From Dermatemys mawii (lineage: Eukaryota; Chordata; Testudines; Dermatemydidae), in assembly GCA_007922305.1 (NCBI GenBank), contig ML677334.1, positions 17,711,853 to 17,775,852 of the forward strand: 64,000 nt of DNA, given 5' to 3'. This document shows positions 47,046 to 56,975 of the stretch, piece after piece (the first letter of the stretch is position 1; each line of letters opens with the position of its first letter). Position numbers and translations under genes: made by a program. The notes under the pieces were generated by a model. It had not been told where the DNA came from. It saw only the letters and a program-made list of their open reading frames with translations, and did no database searches.

Positions 47046-48848
47046 TGGGTATTTACAGAGAGTTCACTATGTACATACAGTATTTGGTACTTGTTGACAT
47101 CAAAATGGTACTCACTGTCCTTAGGCAACTGGAGAATTATTGAAAAGTGCTGCACAAAACCACTTTAATCCTCATTCATCAGGACTGACTGAAAGTAGTG
47201 TAAATAAAGATGAACAAATGGCTATAAAGTGAGTAAAGACAAGGCACTCTTTGTATCCAGGTTTTATAGCGGATGGAAAGAGTTCACCAAAGAACTCCTT
47301 GACATCAGTTATTCTGCTTCCTTTCTCTCTGGCAGCAATGCACTCAGGGTATACATAACACTCAGGGAATAATCATTGAACATAATGGTGTGTGTGTCTC
47401 TTCATAATGCAATACATTTCTACAGGACAGGGCTATTTACAACTGAGAAACAGCTAACCACACTATTCAGAGGACACTCTTTTTAGTCTCATTTTATAAA
47501 CAAAGATAGGTTCAGCATTCTGTCTGTGTCAAGATGCTGATTCAAAAAAATATGAAGCAGAAAAGCTAAGCGATTTTTTTTCCCTTAAGGTGGGCCTCTA
47601 AAATTATAGTAAAACTTTCAGCATTTCTAATTTCAAGTGGCCAAGATTCTTCAGCTAAGTTTAGAGGTGGGCAGAAAACTAAGATTTCTGAGTGCAGACT
47701 ACACTGGGTTATATAAATTGGATGCTTGGATATCTAACTGCCTGTATTGGCTCTAAAAATTGGGGGTTTGTCCATGTAAAACATTAGAGCAAAGCTCTCC
47801 CCAAATCCTAGATAATAAAAAGTTGGATGCCCAACAACTTAGCTGCAGATAATTCTCTGCAATTTTAGGAGTTGTAAGTAGAGCTCTTGGAGAACTTGAC
47901 CCAACAGTGTCAATGTATGTGCCTAGACTACATGCACAAAAGAGGAGGACTGCACTTGCAACTGCAAGTTACAAACAGTTTTTCCTTTATTTGTTTATTT
48001 TTCATATGCACTTTTGGCATAATGGGCAAAAACATTTAAAAAAGGCTTAAGTGACAAAGCCTAAATCCCACCTACAAAAGTGAATTAGGCACTTACAAGC
48101 CAAAGTTTCATTGAAATCTGAGGTTTATGCTTCTAAATCACTTTTGGAAAAAAAAGGACTTCTGCTTTTGAACCCCTTAAGTTCTTTTGAAACATGTACC
48201 TAACTTTATGAAAGTTTGGTCATAAAAATCCCAAACAAATTTTGAATTATTCTGCATTTAGGACATACCAGTAAATTCATGGAATCTAACTTAAAAGTAT
48301 TGCTTTCACTATAAAAGAGAAAGCACTTAAAAAGATATTAAGGCCAAAGTTTGTTGAGCCTTGTAATTTTTGTAAACAACCTTACTTCAAAATGAATATG
48401 TAGCCAGAAGAGAGACTTTAGGACAGTACTAATAACATACAATAAAATAGGTGAAAGAGTTAGTACTCCAGTAGCCGTATTCTTTATCAGCTGAAATCTC
48501 CCTTGACACCAAAGGCCATATTTATGAAAGATTTTATTCCAGTTGTCTTTGCCCTGGACCACATGCTCAAATCTGCTTTGAGAGAATTGGACACAATACA
48601 TTCCACGAAAGTGAGATTTACTTGATATTGTCTCCAGGCAAAGAGTGTTAGCTAACAAATTTGATTTTAACATCCAGCAAGGAGGTTATTCCATTATTCA
48701 TTTAGAACAAAAAAATAACCTAATGGGACCTCTTTTACTATACAAAATTGAATCTCGTTGTGGCCCGATTGTCTCATCTACCTTTATCTGTGACATGTAT
48801 GCAGGAAACACAGTCAAAATCTCAAAAAAAATTGCAAACCTAAAATAA
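47046..48848. other. Unassigned AT-rich sequence
   Basis: No gene. A leftward 111-codon open frame at 48338-48673 shows no domain and no splice context. Confidence 0.35.
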
Positions 48849-48862
48849 CAATTATCCAATTG

Positions 48863-48968
48863 CAGAAGTGACAAAGAGTCCTGTGGCACCTTAAAGACTA
48901 ACTAGAGGTGCCACAGAACTCTTTGTCACTTCTGCAATTCCAGACTAACACAGCTACTCCTCTGATTC
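48863..48968 (+). mobile_element. Hairpin retroposon insertion with 14-bp target duplication
   Basis: The first part 'cagaagtgacaaagagtcct' with 'gtggcacct' is the inverted complement of the later 'aggtgccacagaactctttg' with 'tcacttctg'. The element then continues to the family 3' end 'ctactcctctgattc'. A perfect 14-base duplication CAATTATCCAATTG lies at 48849-48862 and 48969-48982. It is a very short copy with an inverted and partly duplicated 5' end. Confidence 0.93.
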
Positions 48969-49141
48969 CAATTATCCAATTGTCTTTTTCTATTCTTTAG
49001 TCCGCTAATCAATTTTGTCCACTTATCTCATTTAAAAAACAAAATAAATACACTAAAAACTTTGAAGCCTTCAAATTGTTCAATTACACTGCTCTACAGA
49101 CACAATACTTCTGAAATAAATATAGTCAAACTTTACTAATT

Positions 49142-51285
49142 CTGGGTCACTGAGAACGAAAATGATGGTTAAAATTGTTGATTGGCTCTAGTTTTCAAGA
49201 TATGCTATTGGGTCAGTATATAAGACCCCTGACATGGGAATGGTGGAGGATAAGTGAGTTATAAAGGGAAGGGATCTCAATTTAAACCAGGAATCACTAA
49301 AATACATCTTTGACTGGATCTATGAATAAATCTATGACTGGGTTGGGACAGTACTTGCTTTTTAGGCAAAACAATGAATAATGCAATCTGAAGCTGGTAT
49401 TGCGTCATACATTATATGAATTGCATCATGTTATTCCTAGAAGTCATGGAAGATGCAATCATAATGAAGCTTACATCACTCTGCTGAACAAATTGCCCTA
49501 TATCAGCTCTAGAAATCATACAGCGTCGTGCTCTCTTATTTGTCAGTGTTTGATTTTGCAAAGGGACACATTTCTGTTTAGCCAAAGTGAGCAGAGATGC
49601 CTCGTACTTGTGTGAACAGTGCAGATAACTTCTGCTCTGTTTGTGGTGAAGTGACTTTTGCATCCCAAAAGCGCAGTACAACCACTATGGTTAAGAAAGC
49701 CTATCACTTTTATTTTGGCTGCAAAATTGGAGATCAGGACAAGAGGTGGGCCCCACACATATGCTGCAACACTTGTGCAACAAATCTTCGCCAGTGGTTG
49801 AACAGGAAAAGGAAATCTATGCCTTTTGCAGTGCCAATGATTTGGAGAGAGCCAACAGATCATCCCAGCAATTGTTACTTCTGCATGGTGCCTCCAGTTG
49901 GGAAAGGTGTGTCAAAGAAGAAAAAGTGGACTGTGCATTATCCAAACATTCCATCAGCTATACGCCCAATACCCCACAGAGAAGGACTGCCGGTTCCTGA
50001 TGCACCAGAATCATTCTCACTTGAGTCAGACGAGGAAGAGGATGAAACTTCTGGTCCTGAACCATCAATGTCACAAGACCCACATTTTCTCCCATCCTCC
50101 TCCTCTGAACCACACCTCATAACACAAGCTGAACTGAATGACCTTGTCAGGGATTTGGAACTACAGAAGAGTAAGGCAGAGCTGTTGGGCTCCAGACTAC
50201 AGCAGTGGAATCTCCTGGCAGGTGATGTTAGGGTTTCCATGTTCCGTGACCGTCAAAAGGATCTTGTCCCATTCTTCTTCATGGAAGGTGATCTTGTATC
50301 TTGTAGCCTGCAGCAAGTACTGCTGTTTTCTCTGTGAATGGGATAGTCGTGCAAGAAATTCCCACTACATCAAGAAAGATTGGCCACTCCGACAGTCATT
50401 GGAGCCTGGGAGGAAAAGTGTTCAGCATCCACCACTTGTTGAATCAAGGAAGATTTTGTTACCACCCTTACACATCAAGCTGGGTCTGATGAAGAACTTT
50501 GTCAAGGCCATTAACAAAACACAAGCAGCTTTCAAGTACCTCCATGGAAAATTTCCAAGGTTAAGTGAAGCTAAGATAAAGGAAGGTGTCTTTGTTGGTC
50601 CTCAGATTCGTGAACTTCTTTGAGATGATGCATTTGACCATGCACTGCGTGGCAAGGAAGAGACGGCATGGAAAGCCTTCCAGTCAGTGGCAATACATTT
50701 TCTCAGAAACAACAAGGCAGACAACTACAGGTTGTTGGTGGAAAACCTCCTCAAGGCATATAAAAGCCTTGGTTGCAACATGTCACTAAAGATAAATTTT
50801 TTGCACTCTCATCTAGATTTTTTTCCACCGAACTGCAGAGCAGTGAGCAACGAGCACGGCGAGCGATTTCATCAGGACATTGCAACAATGGAGAAACGCT
50901 ATCAGGGCAAATGGAGCCCATCAATGCTTGCAGACTATTGCTGGACAGTGACAAGAGATGCTCCATTTAATGAATACAAGAGACAAGCCAAGAAGCGCCG
51001 AGTAGACACTGAATAGGACTAAACTATGTACATAATAGTTTTTGCCTTTTGTTTCATAATACATTTTGTTTATATAACCCTTTTGCTGATTTTTAAAGTG
51101 TTACATAAAGAGGACAGGTGAAATACTATCATGTAAAGCAACCATGAACACATGAAAAGACCTAGGTTTACAATTTATGATTAAAACTCTACTATCTACA
51201 CAATATACATAGACATAAAATGTAAAAACTTAAATATCTTAGAAACAGGAGCCAATCAGTTGTTTTAATTGTCATATTTGAATTC
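49142..51285 (+). mobile_element. Candidate TIR element carrying the HGERFHQD-family gene
   Basis: Imperfect inverted repeats flank the gene. The left core 'tgattggctctagttttcaa' (49179 on) corresponds to the right core 'tatcttagaaacaggagcc' followed by 'aatca' (51235-51258). Weaker matching runs outward to 'ctgggtcactgagaacg' at the left and 'tgaattcagcacatca' at the right. I did not find a convincing target duplication, so the outer limits are approximate. Confidence 0.55.
49597..51015 (+). pseudogene. Broken CxxC zinc-finger / HGERFHQD transposon-family gene
   Basis: From the ATG at 49597 a 246-codon frame begins MPRTCVNSADNFCSVCGEV. It has CxxC pairs at residues 13/16, 57/60 and 93/96 (with a nearby WAPHICC), a basic KKKK patch at 107-110, an acidic EEEDE stretch and a coiled-coil-like end (about 175-205). 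Near 50300 the coding line jumps to frame 2, continuing from SKYCCFLCEWDSR through LPPLHIKLGLMKNFVKAINK. It meets a single TGA at 50621-50623 and then reads on to SNEHGERFHQDIATMEKRYQ and ADYCWTVTRD, ending at 51015. From memory, intact relatives, very numerous in arthropods, have about 80 or more extra residues at the jump, so this copy has an internal deletion. I infer a DNA-transposon protein of uncertain superfamily. Confidence 0.75.
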
Positions 51286-52049
51286 AGCACATCAAAATAC
51301 ATAATAAATATCACATTTTATCTCTGAAGCAGACGACTTCTAAAATATTGTAGACCAGTGTTACCAAACATTGTGTTCCTACGCTGTCAAGTTTTTCTCC
51401 TGGGCATCCTCAGACCCATTATGTTTTATGGCCCCTTGTTTGTCCTTATTTAGATGTCAGTCCATATTCAGTGGGTTTATTCACAGTGTATTAAGTTTAC
51501 CACATGCATAAGTCTTTGCAGGATCAAGACCTCACACTGTAAACAAATAGCTGCTATATTTGATTTTATCTTTTACACTGTTCAGCATAATGAGGCCAAC
51601 AATCCTGACTGGGGGTGCTGGGTTAGTACAAATAATGAGCATCACCACAACGAGTAAAAACAATAACTTCAGAAAATAATTAATGGGAAATAAATTGCTT
51701 CTAAAACCTGCTTTGCATTTGTATTTTATGCTGTTGTAATATCTGTTGCTGAAGGCCAGCAATAGCTACATGCATTATTTATGTCTCACTCAAACACTCA
51801 AAATAGAATTTAGCATAATATTACTCTCAGCATGCTTCTATCAGTGTCCATATTCCTTTGGATTGGCAATCTGTATATATCTGAAAACAGTATTTATTGT
51901 TCTTGATAATATTACATGTTAAACTGAGCTCTCATGATGGGGAATCTTATCCCTCTAATCCTTTTCCCACCTCATCCCATCATCTTTTATTTGTCATGCC
52001 TTCTTATCATTAGAACTATGGAATTAAGTGATTTTTTTTAAGTTCACTA
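51286..52049. other. Unassigned AT-rich sequence
   Basis: Nothing recognised. Confidence 0.35.
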
Positions 52050-52305
52050 GCAGTTCTAAAAAAATGTGTTGGGTCAACTTGAAACCTCTTTTAAAACAAA
52101 AAAAATTCAGGGAGTCAAAAAGTTGAAATAATTTTTGTTTCAGATCAAACAAAATATTTAGAAAATGTCAAAATGAAGTCTTGATTTTGGACAGAATTTG
52201 TAAACATTTTTTGTTGACTGCCACAAGTTCCTGTCAAATGACCCAAATTCTCATTTTTCACCTAATAAAGTTGCAGCCAAAAATTTTGCCCAGCACTACT
52301 TATCA
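52050..52305. repeat. AT-rich 'aaaatttt' MITE-like family, copy 6
   Basis: 'ataatttttgtttcagatc' and 'gccaaaaattttgcccagc' followed by 'actactta' at the right end fit the family. Confidence 0.45.
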
Positions 52306-53010
52306 AATAAAGGGTCCAGTCCTATAAACACTTAGTGCCAAGTATATTGTGAATGAAAAGTAGCATTTTTAGGGTTTCACCCTTGATATTGGAAGCTCTT
52401 CAGATCAAAGATACAGGATAAATGTAAAGCACAAGCACACTTTTGAACAATGGAAAACTATAATTGCTAAGAATTGAAATAATGAACACTGCTTTTAATT
52501 GATGCCTATGGTGTCAGAGATTGGAAAAAAATATGATGAGATTTTCCTTCTGTGCTTTAAGATTTCACTGCATAGAGAAGTTACCAGATAAAAAAATAAA
52601 ACACTGTCTACTTGTTGCTTTGATAGGCGGGAGACATGAATAATGCTATTGATGTGTAGACATAAAGAGCTGGAGGCTCATAACTCGGTTTCCATGTGAT
52701 TAAAACTCTACAGTAGGTACTTAGCGTCAATGGGCACAGGCTGTTTATGATGTAAGGGAACAGAAATGACAACTGACCTTTCCTGGGGAAACAACTGAGC
52801 CTATAGCTGCTTGCACCTGTTAGTGCCCCTTTCCCTTTCATACACCATGTGACATTTTTGAGTAACCCTCAAACCTGCCCGCTTAATTGTATATCACAAC
52901 TTCATAGTTGTCATGTACTTTTTCTTTCACTCTTGATTCTTTAACAGTCTTTTAGAAATTCTAACTTGTCTTTCCTTATCGATGTGATCCACTCCTATTT
53001 GATCATGATT
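52306..53010. other. Unassigned sequence
   Basis: Nothing recognised. Confidence 0.35.
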
Positions 53011-53011
53011 T

Positions 53012-53056
53012 TTTTAGTCTGTAAGGTGCCACAAGGACTCCTCGTTATTTTTGCTT
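53012..53056 (+). repeat. Fragment of the 'aaggtgccac' retroposon family
   Basis: 'agtctgtaaggtgccacaag' and 'gactcctcgttatttttgc' match the 3' region of a sister subfamily; its final end is missing. Confidence 0.7.
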
Positions 53057-53313
53057 AAATTAATATGACTTTGTGGCCCCAGTCCTGCCATCACTCCCCA
53101 CGTGACACTCATGTGAGCTACACTGAAAATCTGCATGGAAGAACACACAGGCTCAGGATCTTTAGTTTTGTTCAGGTTACTTTCTTATTTGTGCACCAGC
53201 ATTACCACAGTGGTGCTGCTAAGGAAATTTACCTCAGCGCTCATTGGGAATCATATATGCATGTTGCAAGTTCTCAGTAGCTTGTATTCTCAATAGGACT
53301 GGAAGGTCTAGCA

Positions 53314-54065
53314 CAGAGGTGGGCAAACTACAGCTCGCAGGCCACATCCAGCCTGCAGGACCCTCCTGTCTGGCCCCTGGGCTCCTGACCCGGGAGGCTA
53401 GCCCCCGGCCCCTGCCCTGCTGGTCCCCTTCTCCCGCAGCCTCAGCTCACTGCGCCACTAGTGCACTGCTCTGGGTGGTGGGTCTACGAGCTCTTGCCAG
53501 GCAGTGCAGCTGCAGAGCCGCAGCCTGACCCGGTGCTCTGTGCTGCGGAGTGGTGTGGCTGGCTCCAGCTGGGCGGCACGGCTGCCAGTCCTGGTGCAAT
53601 GGGTGGCGCGGTTTAGTGCCGCCAGCCTCCACTGCTCCGGACAGCGCAGTAAGGGGGTAGGGAGCGGGGGGGTTAGGCAGAGGGCAGGGGAATTTGGGGT
53701 GGGAGTCAGAGGGTGGGGGTGTGAATAGGGTTTGGGGTGGTCAGAGGGCAGAGAACGGGGAGTTGAATGGGGGTAATGGTCTCGGGGGGCAATCAGGAAG
53801 GAGAGGGGGTTGGATGGAGTGGTATGGGGCCGTCAGGGGACGGGGAGGGGTAGATGGGACAGGGGTCTTGGGGGGAGATGTCAGGAGGGTTGGATGGGTC
53901 AGGGGCCTTGGGGGGGCCATCAGGGGGTGAAAAGCGGCGGGGTCGGATGGGGTGGAGCTGGACCACACCTGGCTGTTTGAGGAGGCATAGCCACCCTTAA
54001 CTGGCTCTCCATACAATTTTGGAACCCTGATGTGGCCCTCAGGCCAAAAAGTTTGCCCGCCCCCA
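53314..54065. mobile_element. Non-autonomous hAT element with G-rich interior, 752 bp
   Basis: The left end 'cagaggtgggcaaactacag' faces the right end 'aaaaagtttgcccgccccca'. Flanking octamers GTCTAGCA and GCCTAGCA match at 7 of 8 positions. The interior is GC-rich, and from 53640 to 53950 the plus strand is a purine tract full of GGGG runs with a TCAGGGG-type periodicity. Open frames across it on both strands (glycine-rich or proline-rich) are composition artefacts. Confidence 0.88.
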
Positions 54066-54339
54066 GCCTAGCAGATAGCTAGGTTGGAATATCTCTGGAC
54101 TCCAGACAGCTTCATTCCCAATCGATCCAAAAAAGTGGTCACAGAACCAGTAAACCATAAATTAAAGATGTAGAGGAAGTTTCTCTCACACACACACGTG
54201 CATGTGTCCCCATCCCTCTGTCTACTTTCCAGCCTTAAAGAAAGATGGTTACCATCAAAATTATGGGCTGATAACAAAAATGTTATTTGCAGCTAGAGGC
54301 ATGGTGAAGATGTCTGATCATGGGATGGTGAGCCAAGAT

Positions 54340-54560
54340 CCTTAGTTTTATGTTTTGACTCTATCACTGATTTTCCGTTGCTTTGGGCAAGTCACCTACC
54401 TTCTGATGCACTGAGCTCCTTGTACATTATAGGCAAAATGAGAGTAGAAAGCTTTACCAACTCAGTTAGTGGCATAAGAATTATTTATCCGTATCTCTAA
54501 AAGTCTTTCAAGATTAAAATCTCTAAAGTTGCATTAAGTATTATTGTCCTCTAAAAAGAA
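54340..54560 (+). mobile_element. CORE-SINE/MIR-type SINE fragment
   Basis: 'gactctatcactgattttcc' with 'gggcaagtcacctaccttc' and later 'aaagctttaccaactcagtt' follow SINE order, poorly conserved. Confidence 0.45.
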
Positions 54561-56100
54561 GATAGGAGAGGACAGAACATGTCAGATGTGATACAGTTAG
54601 CTCTCAAACACTTTCAGGTTGCCTAATCTCTCGTCTATATTATGTTCCTACCCTTAGAAATGTAATTGCACTGCATTTCAGAGTCATCTGAATGCATTTT
54701 CACATAATTCCATTGCCCAGCATAAAAACAACTGTATTGAATCAGAAATCTTTGTGGAGTTACTCTATTTGAGCAGTTTATCCTTTCTCCTAGCTAAATA
54801 TACCCTTATTAAATGTTAGTAAATTTACTCTTTCCTAAAATCATGGCCATCTATTTTATTTCCCTATTTACTCGCTAAACTACAGTTGGCCTCAAGAACC
54901 CCCAACATCTATACACAAAGACAAACAAAAGGTGCTCCATGGGTTATCTTTATTAAACTGTTGGATCAATATTTCAATCATCTGACTTGTTCCAAGAAGT
55001 GAAACCCTCATAAATCTTTGATGGCATAATTACCTTCTTGTACCACCCATCAGCCCTAAGGTAGACATGATTTAATAGAGTTTGTGCCCCATCATTAGTA
55101 AGTGTGGATGGAAAGTGGATTTTAAAAAATATTCCAAACAAAACTTTTACATTTTGTTTCTGCAGGAATACAAAGGCAGTGACATTGTCTGGGATGAATA
55201 GCAGAAGACAGTGTAACAAATTAATACAAATGAAGTCATTCCTGAATGACTCCATCTGCTTTGGAAATGAGGCTTGGAATCTCCAAAATGCAGCCAAGAT
55301 CCAGTTAATTAGGCCTGACTCCAAATGAAGCCGCACAGGTAACTTATAGCTTCATTAACTCTCTTTAGGAAGGCAGGCATCCAAAAACTAACCTTAATAG
55401 AACGCATATGATCCATTGACAATCAGTTTGATATTAAAAAATGAACTTTCTTGTTGCTATGTTACATGAGTATTAGGCAAATAATGTATGCAATGCAAAA
55501 TGCAGTGGTTCCAGGCATATTTTATCCTCTTGCATGCCAGTCACTTTATTTGAGAACAAGGCTCATAATTTTTTGTCTACAGAGTTTATTCAAAATTCAT
55601 TAATAATCTAGAAACCAAGCAAGACACATAAGGTGTCTGGTAGAGTGTTTTCTCCATAATCAACAGGAGGATTATTAGGTAATAACAAACGTTATTCATC
55701 TTCATAATAGCTAAATGACAGTCTGTTTAAAAATAACAAATGACTACTCCTCATTGACTTTTACAGAGTGAATATGACCTTCACGTATTTTAAACAAACA
55801 AGTCCTCTTTTCAAAGACTTCCCGAGTTTTTTAATTGATAATGATGAGATGCTTTGTCTTTGCTAAGAAACAAAAGATCTAGTTTTATATTTTTGTAAAA
55901 AATTGGAGCATTCTGTATAAGCGTCTATTAGAAGAGACCAAGAGTACCATATTGATTTTTTCATAAATAATAAATAATGAATAATTAAACAGTTAGTGAG
56001 GTGAATAACGAACCCCTGTGGGGCATTTTCCTTTATCTTTATCAGTCTTTCTTCTGTCTGTTTTTTTTACTTGCTGCTTGATGCTATGTCCTGCAAACTA
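54561..56100. other. Long AT-rich stretch without recognised repeats
   Basis: One of the longest spans here with no repeat I know. A leftward 120-codon open frame (54974-55336) overlaps a rightward one and shows no domain. Homeodomain-like TAAT cores are frequent around 55600-56000, but that follows from base composition. A conserved non-coding element is possible and cannot be judged from one sequence. Confidence 0.35.
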
Positions 56101-56105
56101 GAATA

Positions 56106-56975
56106 CAGTAACTCCTCACTTAACTTTGTAGTTATGTTCCTGAAAAATGTGACTTTAAGTGAAACAATGTTAAGCAAATCCAATTTCCCCATAAGAATTA
56201 ATGTAAATGGGGGAGTTAGGTTCCAGGGAAAAATTTTTCACGAGACAAAATACTGTCTGTCTGTCTGTCTGTCTATCGATCTATCTAGCCACACACATAG
56301 TATAAGTTTTAAACAAACAGTTTAATGCTGTACACAGCGATGATGATTGTGAAACTTGGTTGAGGTGGAGGAGTCAGAGGACGGGATATTTCTCAGGGAA
56401 TGTCTTACCGCTAAATGATGAACTAGCAATTGGCCAAGCCCTCAAAGGTTAAGTTGTTATTAATGTAGCCTCACTCTACAAGGCAGCAAGAATGGAAAGA
56501 GGGGAGCAGCATGGCAGACAGAGAAAGAGACACATACTGTTTGTAGTGTGTGTGAGAGAGATGTGCATTTCCTGACCCCACTCTTAAGTACACTGCCTTG
56601 TTAATTAAATCAGCAAGCTGAGACCGACCTGTAGATGCTGCCTTGTAGCTCCCTCCATCCTGAGCCCTGTCGTGTGTCCCCTCCTTCTCTATGGAAGATG
56701 GGGTAAGCAGAGTGCAGGAGCAGGGGGTAGGGGACACCCTGACATTAGCCCCTCTTTTTTCTCCCCTCCCTCCCCCATGCACAGCAAGTAGGAGGCTCCG
56801 GGAGCAGCTCCAACGCAGAGGGCAGGAACAGCAGCAGCACACAGCAGTTGCGGGAGGGACAGCTGAACTGCTGGCTATTGATAGTCTGCTGGGTGGCTGC
56901 CACACAGGGGACTTAGGGGAGTGGGGAGCTGATGGGGGGCTGCCGGTCCAGCCTGGTTCCAAGACACTACCAGAT
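56106..56975 (+). mobile_element. Tigger-like (Tc1/mariner) non-autonomous element, right end lost
   Basis: Starts 'cagtaactcctcacttaac' directly after TA (56104-56105), the target of Tc1/mariner-type elements. It continues with 'tatgttcctgaaaaatgtg' and 'gttaagcaaatccaatttcc', a family I recall with mirrored ends. The complementary right end is absent, so the copy is truncated near 56975. The leftward 163-codon open frame inside is not a gene. Confidence 0.65.
56253..56288 (+). repeat. TGTC/TATC tetranucleotide microsatellite
   Basis: About six CTGT units then CTAT units, lying inside the Tigger-like element. Confidence 0.9.

Noticed and set aside
49597..51015. Functional single-copy host gene
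   Set aside because: Frame jump, in-frame stop, no introns and flanking inverted repeats all point to a broken mobile-element gene.
53504..53930. Glycine-rich rightward frames
   Set aside because: Composition artefact of the G-run tract inside a hAT element.
54974..55336. 120-codon leftward open frame as possible exon
   Set aside because: No recognised domain, no good splice sites at its ends, and an overlapping frame on the plus strand.
56471..56962. 163-codon leftward open frame
   Set aside because: Lies wholly inside the Tigger-like element on the GC-rich part; no motif.
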